Below are positions 8,118-18,108 of a DNA stretch of 64,000 nt, in pieces. The DNA comes from Solirubrobacterales bacterium (GTDB taxonomy: Bacteria > Actinomycetota > Thermoleophilia > Solirubrobacterales > 70-9): NCBI GenBank assembly GCA_025450585.1, contig JANWHD010000028.1, positions 1-64,000 of the forward strand, read 5' to 3'. Under the pieces are notes generated by a model. It was given only the letters and a program-made list of their open reading frames with translations, made no database searches and was not told where the DNA came from. The position numbers and the translations under genes were made by a program. Numbering within the stretch: the stretch's first letter is position 1; every line of letters begins with the position of its first letter.

Positions 8118-9479
8118 ATGAACCAGGTCGACCGCAAGCGAGTCGCGGCGCTGACCGAGGCGCAGCAGGAGCGGTTCCGCAACCGCACCGGGCAGTCCGC
8201 CAAGACATTCGAGCGCGCCGTCAAGGTGATGCCCAACGGCGTTCCCTCCTCCTTCCAGGAGAACGATCCCTGGCCCATCTACATCGAGCGTGGAAAGGGC
8301 AGCCGGGTCTGGGACGTCGACGGGAACGAGTACGCCGACTTCCACAACGGCTTCGGCGTGATGTGCATCGGCCACGCCAACCCGACCGTCGGCGCCGCGG
8401 TCAAGGCGCGGATCGACGAAGGCACGCACTTCGCCGCCCCCACCGACGGCTCGATCGCCGTCGCCGAGGAGCTGGTGCGGCGCTTCGGTCTGCCGCAGTG
8501 GCGCTTCAACAACTCCGGCACCGAGGCGACGATGGACGCCGTCCACCTCGCCCGCGGCGCCACCGGCCGCGACACGATCCTCAAGATCGAGGGCTCCTAC
8601 CACGGCCACCACGACGCGGTGATGGTCTCCGTCTACCCGCCGCTGGAGGCGCTCGGCGCACGCGACGACCCGATCAGCGTTCCCTACGGGGGCGGCATCC
8701 CCAACGCGGTGCGCGAGCTCACCCGCGCCGTCCCCTTCAACGACGCCGACGCCCTGCAGAGCGTGCTGGAGAAGATCGGCGAGCAGGTCGCGGGGCTGAT
8801 CATGGAGCCGGCGATGATGAACATCAACATCATCCCGCCGCGGGAGGGCTACCTGGAGCGGGTCCGCGAGCTGACCGCAGAGCACGGCGTGAAGCTGATC
8901 TTCGACGAGGTGAAGACCGGTGCGACGATCTCGCCGGGCGGCGCAACCGCCCGCTTCGGCGTCGTCCCGGACATGATCACCCTCGCCAAGGCCAGCTGTG
9001 GTGGCTACCCGGGCGGCGCGATCGGGATGAGCGAGGAGCTGGCGGCGATCGTCGCCGACGGCACGGTCAAGCAGTACGGCACCTTCAACGGCAACCCACT
9101 GGTGATGGCGGCCGCCGAGGCGACCCTGACCGAGGTCCTCACCGACGACGCCTACGAGCACTTCGAGGCGACCAACCGGCGCCTGCTCGACGGCTGCCAG
9201 ACGATCGTCGACTCATACGCCCTCCCCGCCTACACCGAGGGCATGGGGGCCAAGGGCTGCGTGATCTTCTCGCCGACCCGGATGTACGAGTACCGCGATT
9301 ACCTCAGCGACGTCGACGAGGAGCTCTCGACCCTGGCCTGGCTCTACCACATGAACCACGGCATCTTCATGACGCCGGGGGTCGAGGAGGAGTGGACGCT
9401 CTCGATCGCCCACACCGACGAGGACCTGCAGCGCTACCTCGACGCCTTCGAGGCCTTCGCCCGCGACCTCACCGCATAG
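8118..9479 (+). CDS. Class III PLP-dependent aminotransferase (glutamate-1-semialdehyde aminomutase-like)
   Basis: A 453-residue fold-type I aminotransferase, cytoplasmic. The PLP Lys is K291 in ITLAKASCGGYPGGAIG, the pyridine-binding Asp is D263 in IFDEVKTG, and SGTEATMDA forms the phosphate-binding loop. The overall pattern (PNGVPSSFQ, DGNEYADFHNGFG) is that of aspartate-aminotransferase-family proteins related to HemL, but the gene does not sit with heme genes, so true GSA aminomutase activity is doubtful. The ATG at 8118 is chosen because the longer frame from 7935 runs through the family A hairpin. It ends 60 bp from the stop of the convergent GGDEF-EAL gene. Confidence 0.88.
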   Translation: MNQVDRKRVAALTEAQQERFRNRTGQSAKTFERAVKVMPNGVPSSFQENDPWPIYIERGKGSRVWDVDGNEYADFHNGFGVMCIGHANPTVGAAVKARIDEGTHFAAPTDGSIAVAEELVRRFGLPQWRFNNSGTEATMDAVHLARGATGRDTILKIEGSYHGHHDAVMVSVYPPLEALGARDDPISVPYGGGIPNAVRELTRAVPFNDADALQSVLEKIGEQVAGLIMEPAMMNINIIPPREGYLERVRELTAEHGVKLIFDEVKTGATISPGGATARFGVVPDMITLAKASCGGYPGGAIGMSEELAAIVADGTVKQYGTFNGNPLVMAAAEATLTEVLTDDAYEHFEATNRRLLDGCQTIVDSYALPAYTEGMGAKGCVIFSPTRMYEYRDYLSDVDEELSTLAWLYHMNHGIFMTPGVEEEWTLSIAHTDEDLQRYLDAFEAFARDLTA

Positions 9480-9480
9480 C

Positions 9481-9540
9481 CCCGCCGACGGGCCTCAAAC
9501 GAGACATATAGGCGTATTTAAGGCCCGTCGGCGGGCTTTT
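9481..9540. terminator. Palindromic repeat family B at a convergent junction, likely bidirectional terminator
   Basis: The arms CCCGCCGACGGGCCT (9481-9495) and AGGCCCGTCGGCGGG (9521-9535) are perfectly complementary. On the plus strand they are followed by CTTTT. The element occupies almost the whole gap between the aminotransferase stop (9477-9479) and the stop of the reverse GGDEF-EAL gene (9539-9541). Position and shape fit a terminator serving both genes; the AGACATATAGGCGTAT loop sequence is shared with the copy at 3415. Confidence 0.75.
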
Positions 9541-10939
9541 AGAGCGCCTCGGTGACGTCGACGGGGCGGCCGAGGTGGTAGCCCTGGGCCATGTCGACGC
9601 CGTACTCGCGCAGCATCTCGGCGGTGGTGTCGTCCTGGACGTACTCGGCGATCGTGGTCTTGCCGAGGCCGCGGGCGATCTGGACGATCGCCTGCACGGT
9701 GAGCTGGTCAGCGTCACTGTTGGGCATGTCGCGGACAAAGGAGCCGTCGATCTTGATCAGATCGAAGGGGATCTGCTTGAGGTAGTGGAAGGGACCGAAG
9801 CCGGCGCCGTAGTCGTCGATCGCGACCTGGCAGCCGAACTCGGTCAGGCGATCGGCGAAGCCCCCTGCCGCCTCGTAGTCGTGAACGCGCGCCGTCTCGG
9901 TGATCTCGAAGGTGCAACGAGCCGGGTCGGCTTCGCCCTCGTCGAGGCGCCGTTCGATGAATTCGAGCACCGAGAGATCCGCGACCGAGGCGCCGGAGAG
10001 GTTCACGTGCAGGGAAACCGGGTCTCCGCTGCGCTCGCGCGACGCGAGCAGCTCGAGGGCCTGGGCGACGACCCAGCGGTCGAGCTCCTGGACCATGCCG
10101 GAGCGCTCTGCCGCCTCGATGAAGGAGGCGGCCGGTAGCAGCTCGCCGTTCTCACCGGTCATCCGCAGAAGCAGCTCGTAGCGCTCGATCCCGCCGGAGG
10201 CGAGGCTGCGGATCGGCTGGGTGTGCAGGCTGAGCCGGTCGTGGGTGAGGGCGTCGCGGATCCTCGCCGTCGTGGTCTGGCGCCGGTCCTGCTTGCGCTG
10301 CGGCTCGCGGGGGTCCTGGAAGAGGGCGATCTGGTTGCGCCCATCCTCCTTTGCCCGGTACATCGCCTGGTCGGCCGCGACGAGGATCGCCTCGGCGCCG
10401 ACCTCGCGCTCGCCTCCGAACATCGTGATGCCGACGCTGATCGTCGCGCCCCCGGCCTCGGACGCCGCGGCGCTCTCCGCCACCTGGGCCCGCAGGTCCT
10501 CGCCCAGCTGCAGGGCGCCCGCGGTGTCGGACTGGGGCATCAGCACCGCGAACTCGTCGCCGGAGAGACGGGCGACGATGTCGGTCGTCCGCACACGTTC
10601 GCGCATGATCCCGGCGATGCGGCGGATCAGGATGTCGCCGGCGTGGTGCCCGAGCGAGTCGTTGACCGCCTTGAGGCCGTCGATGTCGATGATCATCACC
10701 GCGCCCTGGCCGCCGTAGCGGGCGGTGAAGGAGGCGAACTGGTCGAGCTCGGAGCGGAAGCGGCGACGATCGAGCAGCCCGGTGAGCGAGTCATGGTCGG
10801 CGATGTAGCGCAGCTGCGCCTCGGTCTTCTCGGCCTTGGCAAGGGCTTCGGCGACGACCTTGCGGTCCTCGGGGTCAAGCTTGGCGAGCACCGACTCGAC
10901 CTCTGGATTGCTTTGCGTCGGACGTGTTTCCCTAGCCAC
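9539..10939 (-). CDS. GGDEF-EAL domain protein (c-di-GMP metabolism)
   Basis: A 466-residue cytoplasmic protein with a short N-terminal helical segment, a GGDEF domain (about 45-205) and an EAL domain (about 225-466). The cyclase signature is SGDEF at 126-130, one change from GGDEF but with the catalytic GDEF part kept. The phosphodiesterase signature is ELL at 255-257, with ITETA, AIDDYGAGFGPFHYL and LIKIDGSFV, so the metal ligands look complete and phosphodiesterase activity is plausible. No sensory PAS or membrane segment is visible. It is divergent from the DUF255 gene at 11072, with 132 bp for promoters. Confidence 0.92.
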   Translation of the reverse strand: MARETRPTQSNPEVESVLAKLDPEDRKVVAEALAKAEKTEAQLRYIADHDSLTGLLDRRRFRSELDQFASFTARYGGQGAVMIIDIDGLKAVNDSLGHHAGDILIRRIAGIMRERVRTTDIVARLSGDEFAVLMPQSDTAGALQLGEDLRAQVAESAAASEAGGATISVGITMFGGEREVGAEAILVAADQAMYRAKEDGRNQIALFQDPREPQRKQDRRQTTTARIRDALTHDRLSLHTQPIRSLASGGIERYELLLRMTGENGELLPAASFIEAAERSGMVQELDRWVVAQALELLASRERSGDPVSLHVNLSGASVADLSVLEFIERRLDEGEADPARCTFEITETARVHDYEAAGGFADRLTEFGCQVAIDDYGAGFGPFHYLKQIPFDLIKIDGSFVRDMPNSDADQLTVQAIVQIARGLGKTTIAEYVQDDTTAEMLREYGVDMAQGYHLGRPVDVTEAL

Positions 10940-11071
10940 TCGCTGAAGTTAGAGCTTTCCAGACCCGATCGGAGCGCAGACCACGCATGAGTGCGGGGAA
11001 TTCGTTCAAGTATTGGCTACTTCACCGTGCCAAAAGTGGGAGTCCAGGCATCCGCGGGTAGTGTGAGCGCG

Positions 11072-13054
11072 ATGGCCAATCGCCTTGCCCAGGAGACCAG
11101 CCCGTACCTGTTGCAGCACCGTGACAACCCGGTGGATTGGCACCCGTGGGGCGAGGAGGCGCTGGCCCGCGCCCGTCAAGAGGACCGCCCGATCCTGCTC
11201 TCGGTCGGCTACTCGGCCTGCCACTGGTGCCACGTGATGGAGCACGAGTCCTTCGAGGATGCCGAGACAGCCGCCTACATGAACGAGCACTTCGTCAACG
11301 TCAAGGTCGACCGCGAGGAGCGGCCCGACGTCGACGCTCTCTACATGGAGGCGGTACAGGCGATCAGCGGCCAGGGCGGCTGGCCGATGACGGTCTTCCT
11401 CGATCCCGAGGGCGTGCCCTTCTACGGCGGCACCTACTTCCCGCCCGACGAGGGCCGCGGGATGCCGAGCTTCCGCATGGTGATGGAGGCCGTCGTCGAC
11501 GCCTTCGAGCGAAAGCGCGAGGAGATCGTCGAGCGGGCGCCGGAGATGAGGGCACGGCTCGGCGCGATCGGGCAGGTCGAGCCGGCGGCCGAGGCCCCCG
11601 AGGCGGCGGCCCTGGAGGAGGCCGTCGCCCGCCTGCTCGAAAGCGCCGACCACCAGCGCGGCGGCTTCGGCGGGGCGCCGAAGTTCCCGCCGGCTCTTGC
11701 CCTGGAGCTGCTGCTCGCCCGCGGCGAGCGGGTGGTCGTCGAGCGCACACTCGACGCGATGCTCGCCGGCGGCATCTACGACCAGATCGGCGGCGGCTTC
11801 GCCCGCTACTCGGTCGACGCCGCCTGGCTCGTCCCCCACTTCGAGAAGATGCTCTACGACAATGCCCTGCTGGCACGGGCCTACCTGCATGGCTGGCAGG
11901 CCTTCGGCCACGAGCGCTACCGCCGTGCCTGCGAGGAGACGCTCGACTGGGCACTGCGCGAGATGCGAGGGCCCGAGGGTGGCTTCTACTCTGCACTCGA
12001 CGCCGACTCCGAGGGTGAGGAGGGCCGCTTCTACGTCTGGACCCCCGAGCAGATCCGCGAGGTACTGGGCGACCGCGCCGAGGCCATCGCCGCCTTCTAC
12101 GGCGTCACCGAGCGTGGCAACTTCGAGGGGCGGAGCATCCTCCACCTCGCCGGCGGCGCGGCCGCCCCCGAGCCGGACGGCCTCGACGAGGCCCGCCGCG
12201 CCCTCTACGAGCACCGCTCCAAACGCGTCTGGCCGGGGCTCGACGACAAGCGCCTCACCGCCTGGAACGCCTTGATGCTCGGCGCGCTGGCCGAAGCCGG
12301 GGCCGTGCTGGAGCGGGCCGACTACGTCGAGGCGGCCGGATCCTGCGCCGAGTTCGTCCTCGAACGCCTGCGCGACGCGGACGGCAACCTACTGCGCACC
12401 TACAAGGACGACAGAGCCCACCTCAACGCCTACCTGGAGGACCACGCCTTCCTGCTGGAGGCGCTGCTGGCGCTCTATGAAGCGACCTTCGAGCCGGGCT
12501 GGTTCGGCGAGGCAGAGGCCCTGGCCGAGACGATGCTCGACAGCTTCCACGACGCCGAGCGCGGCGGCTTCTTCTCGACCTCTGACGACCATGAAGCGCT
12601 GATCGCACGCCGCAAGGAGATCGGCGACCACCCGATCCCCTCAGGCAACAGCTCGGCCGCGATGGGACTTCTGCGCCTCGCGGCGCTCAGCGGCAAGCAC
12701 AAGTACGAGCATCACGCCGAGGAGGTCTTCCGCCTCTTCGCCGGCCCCGCGTCCCAGCACCCCGAGTCCTTTGCCCACCTCCTCCGCGCAATCGACTTCC
12801 ACCTCTCCCCCACCGTGGAGGTGGCGTTGATCGGCGAGGATTTGACCGCCTTCGCCAGAGTCGTCCGCTCGCAGCACCACCCCCACCTCGTCCTGGCAGG
12901 TGGTCCAGAGGGGAGCAAGATTCCTGAGCTGCTCAGACATCGAGGCGCACTCGACGGCCGCCCTACCGCCTACGTCTGCGAGCGCTTCTCCTGCCGCCAG
13001 CCGGTCACGGACGCAGCAGCCCTCGATGACCTGCTAAGGATGCAGGACCAGTGA
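11072..13054 (+). CDS. DUF255 thioredoxin-like / six-hairpin glycosidase-like protein (YyaL, spermatogenesis-associated protein 20 family)
   Basis: A 660-residue protein of the YyaL family. The N-terminal thioredoxin-like domain starts [20 protein letters not shown] and carries a redox-type CxxC in SACHWCHVM (C50, C53). The rest (about 180-660) is an alpha/alpha-barrel with segments such as [20 protein letters not shown], the usual second domain. The biochemical role of this widespread family is not firmly established. The ATG at 11072 is chosen over the longer frame from 10991 because it matches the family N-terminus exactly. Its stop overlaps the next gene (GTGA at 13051). Confidence 0.9.
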   Translation: MANRLAQETSPYLLQHRDNPVDWHPWGEEALARARQEDRPILLSVGYSACHWCHVMEHESFEDAETAAYMNEHFVNVKVDREERPDVDALYMEAVQAISGQGGWPMTVFLDPEGVPFYGGTYFPPDEGRGMPSFRMVMEAVVDAFERKREEIVERAPEMRARLGAIGQVEPAAEAPEAAALEEAVARLLESADHQRGGFGGAPKFPPALALELLLARGERVVVERTLDAMLAGGIYDQIGGGFARYSVDAAWLVPHFEKMLYDNALLARAYLHGWQAFGHERYRRACEETLDWALREMRGPEGGFYSALDADSEGEEGRFYVWTPEQIREVLGDRAEAIAAFYGVTERGNFEGRSILHLAGGAAAPEPDGLDEARRALYEHRSKRVWPGLDDKRLTAWNALMLGALAEAGAVLERADYVEAAGSCAEFVLERLRDADGNLLRTYKDDRAHLNAYLEDHAFLLEALLALYEATFEPGWFGEAEALAETMLDSFHDAERGGFFSTSDDHEALIARRKEIGDHPIPSGNSSAAMGLLRLAALSGKHKYEHHAEEVFRLFAGPASQHPESFAHLLRAIDFHLSPTVEVALIGEDLTAFARVVRSQHHPHLVLAGGPEGSKIPELLRHRGALDGRPTAYVCERFSCRQPVTDAAALDDLLRMQDQ

Positions 13055-15549
13055 GGGGCTCCCTTTTCACCTTCGCCGCCGGTCGTCGCTCGAAGTGGGT
13101 CGTCTTCGCGATCTGGTTCGTCGGGATCTTCATCGCCGCCGGGCCGGCAGGCCTGCCGGAGAAGTTCGAAGACGCCGAAAGCAACGAGGCAACCTCATAC
13201 CTGCCTGGCGACGCCGAATCGACCCACTCCCTCGACGCCACCGAGGCCCTGCAGAAGGGCGAAATCGCCCCCGCGGTGATCGTTTACCGGCGCGACTCGG
13301 GCCTCACGGCCGCCGATCGCCAGACGATCGTCGAGGACATCGGCAGGATGACCGAAAAGCGCTTCCCGGGGGTCATCCCCGACGGCGAAACCGCCGCCTC
13401 GGGCGGCAAGCAGACCGGTTCCAGCAAGCCCCTGGCCACGGCGAAGGGCATTCCACCGACCTGTGTGGCGGAAGGCAGCGCCACCGCCGTGCCGGGACAA
13501 CCCTCCGGCTACGCCCCCTTCGTCGGCCCAACCTGTTCGCCGGACGGCAAGGAGGCAATCGTCACCGCCTACATCAAGGCCGAAGGCGAGGGCGAACGGA
13601 TCGTCGACCCGGTCAAGTACTGGCGCGAACAGCTCACCGACGAAGAGGGCGGCCTGGAAGCCAAGATCACCGGCGGCGCCGGCTTCTCGGCTGACGCGAT
13701 CGAAGTCTTCGAAAGCATCAACGGGACGCTGCTGCTGGCCGCGGTCAGCCTCGTGATCTTCCTGCTGATCGTGATCTACCGCTCGCCGATGTTCTTCCTG
13801 ATTCCTCTGGCTGCGGTGGTCTTCGCGGAGATGCTCTCGCGCTCGATCGGCTATGGGCTGACCGAGCTCGGCGTGACGGTCAACGGGCAGTCGAGCTCGA
13901 TCATGTCCGTCCTCGTCCTCGGCGCCGGCACCGACTATGCGCTGCTGCTCGTCGCCCGCTACCGCGAGGAGCTGCACCACACAGTCGACAGGCACGAGGC
14001 CATGCGGACCGCGCTGGCCTCGGCCGGCCCGGCGATCTTCGCCTCGGCCGCGACCGTGGTCGCGGCCCTGCTCTGCCTGACGCTAGCGAAGGTCAACGGT
14101 ACCGCCGGCCTCGGGCCGATCGCCGCGATGGGGATCGCCTGCGCCGCGCTCTCGATGCTGACCCTGCTGCCGGCCCTGCTGACGATCTTCGGCCGGCGTG
14201 CCTTCTGGCCCTTCGTCCCGCATACGCCGGAGACGGCGCCGGACGGCGGCCGGGTCTCCGAGCGCGCCCGCCACGCGATCGTCGAAGGCTCCGCCGCCGG
14301 CTCCCTGCTGCGGGTGGTCTTCGCCTGCCTGCTGGTGCTCGTCCTGCTACCGCTGGTCCTGATCAACTGGCTCCTGCGCGCGCTTAGCGGCAAGCGCATC
14401 CCCTCGCTGATCGTCGGCCCCCTGGACCGGGCGATCTTCACGCCCTACGAGGCGCGGCGCCGGCGGCTCGAGCACGCCTCCGACGCCACCCACGGCTTCT
14501 GGAAACGCGTCGGCGACCGGGTGGCGATCTCGCCGCGCCGCGTGATGGCCGGCTCGACCGTCGTCCTGCTGATCCTCTGCGGCGGCCTCGCCTTCTTCTC
14601 GACCGAACTGACCAGCGAAGACACCTACCGCGAGGAAGTCGAATCGGTCGAAGGCCAGCACCTGCTCGACAAGAGCTTCCCGGCGGGCACGACCGCGCTG
14701 ACCGACGTCGTCGTGCCGGAACGCTCGGAAGTGCCGGCAGTCAGAGCCGCTGTTGCCGGGGTGGACGGGGTCGAGGCGGTCTCGCCGCCCGTCGCCGAAG
14801 GGCCACCGGGCACCCTGGTGCAGGCGACCCTCGAACCCAATCCCTACTCGACCGACGCCTTCGACCTGGTCGAGCCGATCCGCGAAGCGGCCCACGACGC
14901 CTCGCCGGAAACCCTGGTCGGCGGACCGACAGCGGTCGAATTCGACGTCCGCGACGCGGCCAGCTGGGACTCGATCGTGATCCCGCCGATCATCCTGCTC
15001 GTCGTCTTCCTGATCCTGATCGGCCTGCTCCGTGCCGTGATGGCGCCCCTGGTCCTGATCGGCACCGTGATCCTCAGCTTCCTCGCCGCGCTGGGGGTCG
15101 GCTACTTCTTCTTCGACGTGGTCTTCGGCTTCCCGGGATCGGACCCCTCGTTGCCGCTCTTCGCCTTCGTCTTCCTCGTCGCGCTGGGCGTCGACTACAA
15201 CATCTTCCTGATCGCCCGCGCCCGCGAGGAAACGATCAAACACGGCTCCGAACAGGGGATCCTGCGCGCCCTCGCCGTCACCGGTGCGGTGATCACCAGC
15301 GCCGGCATCGTCCTCGCCGGCACCTTCTCGGTCCTGGCGGTCCTCCCCCTAACCTTCCTCACCGAGCTCGGCTTCGTCGTCGCCTTCGGCGTCCTCCTCG
15401 ACACCTTCCTGGTCCGCAGCGTCCTCGTCCCCTCAGCCGCCCTCACCCTCGGCGACAACTTCTGGTGGCCTTCTTCCCTAGCTAAAGGCAAGGACGACAG
15501 CGCGTCCATAATGCCCACTAGCGCCGAGCAAGAACCGACCCCCCTGTAG
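13051..15549 (+). CDS. MMPL/RND-family membrane transporter
   Basis: An 832-residue inner-membrane protein with the two-repeat MMPL layout. There is a TM helix at the N-terminus, an external loop (about 30-210), and a TM bundle containing [23 protein letters not shown] second external loop (about 515-640) follows, then a second TM bundle containing [21 protein letters not shown]. The GTDYALL and GVDYNIF segments hold the conserved Asp-Tyr pairs used for proton coupling. Substrates of relatives are lipids or hydrophobic molecules; nothing here identifies the cargo. It starts on the GTG overlapping the DUF255 stop, so the two are probably co-transcribed. Confidence 0.9.
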   Translation: MRGSLFTFAAGRRSKWVVFAIWFVGIFIAAGPAGLPEKFEDAESNEATSYLPGDAESTHSLDATEALQKGEIAPAVIVYRRDSGLTAADRQTIVEDIGRMTEKRFPGVIPDGETAASGGKQTGSSKPLATAKGIPPTCVAEGSATAVPGQPSGYAPFVGPTCSPDGKEAIVTAYIKAEGEGERIVDPVKYWREQLTDEEGGLEAKITGGAGFSADAIEVFESINGTLLLAAVSLVIFLLIVIYRSPMFFLIPLAAVVFAEMLSRSIGYGLTELGVTVNGQSSSIMSVLVLGAGTDYALLLVARYREELHHTVDRHEAMRTALASAGPAIFASAATVVAALLCLTLAKVNGTAGLGPIAAMGIACAALSMLTLLPALLTIFGRRAFWPFVPHTPETAPDGGRVSERARHAIVEGSAAGSLLRVVFACLLVLVLLPLVLINWLLRALSGKRIPSLIVGPLDRAIFTPYEARRRRLEHASDATHGFWKRVGDRVAISPRRVMAGSTVVLLILCGGLAFFSTELTSEDTYREEVESVEGQHLLDKSFPAGTTALTDVVVPERSEVPAVRAAVAGVDGVEAVSPPVAEGPPGTLVQATLEPNPYSTDAFDLVEPIREAAHDASPETLVGGPTAVEFDVRDAASWDSIVIPPIILLVVFLILIGLLRAVMAPLVLIGTVILSFLAALGVGYFFFDVVFGFPGSDPSLPLFAFVFLVALGVDYNIFLIARAREETIKHGSEQGILRALAVTGAVITSAGIVLAGTFSVLAVLPLTFLTELGFVVAFGVLLDTFLVRSVLVPSAALTLGDNFWWPSSLAKGKDDSASIMPTSAEQEPTPL

Positions 15550-15619
15550 CGCTCCTCGCGCGGGTGGCGCGGTAGGGGGAACCGCCCCTGAGGACGCTTT
15601 AGCGACCGGAAGGGGTGGT

Positions 15620-15660
15620 GGGTCCCCTGCCGCGACAGGACCCGCGCGCCAAGAGCGCGC
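15620..15660. terminator. Two adjacent hairpins between convergent MMPL and glnA
   Basis: GGGTCC at 15620-15625 pairs with GGACCC at 15638-15643, extended by an inner TG/CA after a two-base bulge. GCGCGC at 15644-15649 pairs with 15655-15660 around a CAAGA loop. The pair lies just past the stop of the reverse glnA gene and in the 110-bp convergent gap, where terminators are expected. No clear T-run follows on either strand, so the mechanism is uncertain. Confidence 0.45.
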
Positions 15661-17012
15661 TAGAGGACCGGCAAGAACTGTTCGATCTCGTAGGGGGTGA
15701 CCTGAACGCGGTACTCGTCCCACTCCTGGCGCTTGATCTCGACAAAGCGCCGGAAAGTGTGCTCTCCCAGAGTGCGCAGAACGAGCTCCGACTCCGCGGC
15801 CAGCTCGATCGCCTCGCCGAGCGTCTCGGGTAGCTGCTCGATGCCTTGGTGGGCTAGCTCCTCGGGCGAGAGGTGGTAGAGGTTCTGCTCCATCGGCTCG
15901 GGCAGCTCGTAACCCTTCTCGATCCCTTCCAGGCCCGCCTGCAGCATGCCGGCGAAGCAGAGGTAGGGGTTGCAGGCCGGGTCGGGACAGCGCAGCTCGG
16001 CCCGGGTCGCGCCCTCCTTGCCGGGGTGGTAGAGCGGCACCCGGATCAGCGCCGAGCGGTTGCGCCGCGACCAGGCGAGGTAGACCGGCGCCTCGAAGCC
16101 GGGCACCAGGCGCTTGTAGGAGTTGACCCACTGGGCGAAGAGCGGTGAGATCTCGCGCGCGTGCTTGAGCTGGCCGGCGATGAACGCCTTCGCCGTCGGC
16201 GAGAGGAAATACTGGTCGTCGGCGTCGAAGAAGGCGTTCTTGCCGTCTTTGGTCAGCGACTGATGGACGTGCATGCCGGAGCCGTTCTCGCCGAAGAGCG
16301 GCTTCGGCATGAAGGTGGCGTGCCAGCCGTACTTCATCGCGTACTCCTTGACGACGATGCGGTACGTCATGCAGTCGTCGGCCATCGCCAGCGCGTTCTT
16401 GTAGCGCATGTCGACCTCGTGCTGGGAGGGGCCGACCTCATGATGCGTGTACTCGACGTGGATGCCCATCTTCTCCAGTGCCAGGACGGTGTCGCGGCGC
16501 ACGTCGGAGGCGGCGTCGAGCGTGGTCAGGTCGAAGTAGCCGCCCTCGTCGAGCACCTCGGGCACACCCCCCTCCGGCTTGGCGGAGCGGAAGTAGAAGA
16601 ACTCGAGCTCGGGGCCAATGTTGAACGCCTCGAAGCCCATCTCCTCGGCCCGCTTGAGGGCGCGCTTCATGATCCAGCGCGGGTCGCCCTCGTAGGGCTC
16701 GCCGCCGGGCACCTGGACGTCGCAGAACATGCGGGCGACCGCGTTTTCGCCCTCTGGCCGCCATGGAATCAGGGCGAAGGTCGACGGGTCGGGCATCGCG
16801 ATCATGTCCGACTCCTCGATCGGGTTGAAGCCGGTGATCGAGGACCCGTCGAAGCCCATGCCGCCCTCGAAGGCGTCCTCCAGCTCCGAGGCGTTGATCG
16901 AGAAGCTCTTCAGCTGCCCGAGGACGTCGGTAAACCAGAGGCGGACGAAGCGGACGTCGTTGTCCTTGACGATCTGGGCAACGTCAGCAGCACTCTTTGG
17001 TTGATCCGACAT
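15660..17012 (-). CDS. glnA: Glutamine synthetase, type I
   Basis: A 450-residue type I glutamine synthetase that makes glutamine from glutamate, ammonia and ATP; the enzyme is normally a dodecamer. Recognisable segments are GFDGSSITGF near residue 60, metal-binding GPELEFFYF, HHEVGPSQHEVDMRY, the active-site GSGMHVHQSL, and RRNRSALIRVP toward the C-terminus. The length of 450 and NLYHLSPEELAHQGIEQLPETL resemble the shorter GSI-alpha group; a Tyr is present in NLYHL, but adenylylation control is not proven. The start is the ATG at 17012, preceded on its strand by AGGAGG with a seven-base spacing; the longer frame to 17150 lacks similarity. Confidence 0.95.
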   Translation of the reverse strand: MSDQPKSAADVAQIVKDNDVRFVRLWFTDVLGQLKSFSINASELEDAFEGGMGFDGSSITGFNPIEESDMIAMPDPSTFALIPWRPEGENAVARMFCDVQVPGGEPYEGDPRWIMKRALKRAEEMGFEAFNIGPELEFFYFRSAKPEGGVPEVLDEGGYFDLTTLDAASDVRRDTVLALEKMGIHVEYTHHEVGPSQHEVDMRYKNALAMADDCMTYRIVVKEYAMKYGWHATFMPKPLFGENGSGMHVHQSLTKDGKNAFFDADDQYFLSPTAKAFIAGQLKHAREISPLFAQWVNSYKRLVPGFEAPVYLAWSRRNRSALIRVPLYHPGKEGATRAELRCPDPACNPYLCFAGMLQAGLEGIEKGYELPEPMEQNLYHLSPEELAHQGIEQLPETLGEAIELAAESELVLRTLGEHTFRRFVEIKRQEWDEYRVQVTPYEIEQFLPVL

Positions 17013-17204
17013 TCCTGCCTCCTGGGCTCGCGCTTGTCCGCTCGGGTGGCGCAACGATAGGCGAAAATGTCGCGGTGAACCAGGTGGGTAGATGCCCCCG
17101 CATCCGGGTAGTGAGCGAGGTGCCCAGGCGGTGGCGAGCACCGGACCCAATCCAGCACCGCGAGCCCAAGGGGGGCGACTTGCACGATTGCCGAAAAGCA
17201 GGTA

Positions 17205-17225
17205 TAACTTACCAGACGTAAGTTA
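17205..17225. promoter_or_regulatory. Perfect 8-5-8 inverted repeat, candidate operator
   Basis: TAACTTAC (17205-17212), spacer CAGAC, then GTAAGTTA (17218-17225). It sits in an unusually AT-rich patch 38 bp ahead of the GTG at 17263 and in the divergent gap with glnA (start 17012). Size and symmetry fit a dimeric regulator such as the TetR or MarR type. It is not a GlnR-like GTNAC/GAAAC site. No regulator gene is adjacent. Confidence 0.6.
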
Positions 17226-17262
17226 ATGGCTAAAAGTAAAGTGAAGGCCACTTAAAGGCTCT

Positions 17263-17868
17263 GTGAAGCGGAATCCGCGGACGAAGCCGGAGGCGATGCC
17301 AGTGACAGTGAAAACAGACGTGAGCAGGTTCCAGATCCACGACGAGTTGACGGCGCCCGACGAGAGCGCCCCGCTGATCAAAACGATCCAGGCGACGGGC
17401 GGTGCCGTGACCAAGTTCGTCGGCGTGCTCGCCGGCGCCCCCTCGGTCCTACGGGCCTACACGCGGATGCGCTCCGAGCTCCGCGGCGGCGTCCTGCCGC
17501 GGGCGACCCGTGTGCGGATCGCCCTGGCCGTTGCCGAGTACCGCGAGGACGGCTACAGCATCGCCCAGCACGCGAAGGCGGCACGCGGGGCAGGGCTCGG
17601 CCTCGACGAGGTCTCCCGAGCCCGCAGCTTCGGATCGGCTGACCCGAAGGAGGCGGCGCTGCTCGAGTACCTGCACGGCGCCCTCGAGGCCAACGGCCAC
17701 CCGCCCCTCCACCTGCATGAGGAGGCAAAGGAGATCGGCTGGTCCGACGAGGAGCTGCTGGAGGCGGTCGCGCACCTCGCCCTCAACGAGTTCCAAAGTC
17801 TCATCGCCGGCGCAGCCGAGCTGCCCAAAGACCAGAGCGGCCCCAGGGTTCTCCCTTCGGTCGCCTAA
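17263..17868 (+). CDS. Carboxymuconolactone decarboxylase/AhpD-like protein without redox cysteines
   Basis: A 201-residue all-helical protein of the carboxymuconolactone decarboxylase (AhpD-like) superfamily, recognised from the core helix pattern LPRATRVRIALAVAEYREDGYSIAQHAKAARGAGLGLDE split over residues 78-116. The CxxC of AhpD-type peroxidase partners is replaced: where CxYCxxxH is expected there is DGYSIAQH, so only the His remains. Thiol peroxidase-reductant activity is therefore unlikely and the function is unknown. The start is GTG at 17263; an ATG at 17296 is an alternative but its GGAGG is only two bases away. A palindromic operator-like site lies just upstream. Confidence 0.75.
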   Translation: MKRNPRTKPEAMPVTVKTDVSRFQIHDELTAPDESAPLIKTIQATGGAVTKFVGVLAGAPSVLRAYTRMRSELRGGVLPRATRVRIALAVAEYREDGYSIAQHAKAARGAGLGLDEVSRARSFGSADPKEAALLEYLHGALEANGHPPLHLHEEAKEIGWSDEELLEAVAHLALNEFQSLIAGAAELPKDQSGPRVLPSVA

Positions 17869-17884
17869 AAGCGCGGTTGTGGGA

Positions 17885-17960
17885 GGGGGCGGGTACCCCC
17901 TGCTAAAAACGCGCGGCAGGAGCCGCGCTTGAGTGTTTTGAGCAGGGGGTACCCGCCCCC
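17885..17960 (-). repeat. Long hairpin repeat family A, copy 2 (reverse orientation)
   Basis: The outer arms 17885-17904 and 17941-17960 are a perfect 20-bp inverted repeat. Inside, read on the minus strand, is AAAACACTC-type core with GCGCGGC-TCCT-GCCGCGC as a seven-pair apical hairpin and a one-sided ACTCA bulge. It lies 16 bp after the stop of the gene at 17263. It is inverted relative to copy 3, which lies in the same convergent gap (17869-18191). The 148 bases between the two copies contain TTGACCC/GGGTCAA at about 18068-18090 and no gene that I can see. Confidence 0.9.
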
Positions 17961-18108
17961 TTTCAACAGCTATAAGCAATTCGGAGGTTGCCGGGCCAAC
18001 ACGCTGGCGGCAGCTCACCCTTCCTTGCTTGGGAGCTTTTCTTGGCCCGGCGGCCGCGACTGATCGCTTGACCCCTCTATACGTGGGTCAATCGATCAAA
18101 CGATGGAA

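Noticed and set aside
8118..9479. Naming the class III aminotransferase hemL
   Set aside because: It is related to glutamate-1-semialdehyde aminomutase but sits away from heme genes and shows family-level similarity only.
17013..17262. GlnR-type nitrogen control site upstream of glnA
   Set aside because: The clear inverted repeat there does not match the GTNAC/GAAAC pattern and lies nearer the opposite gene.
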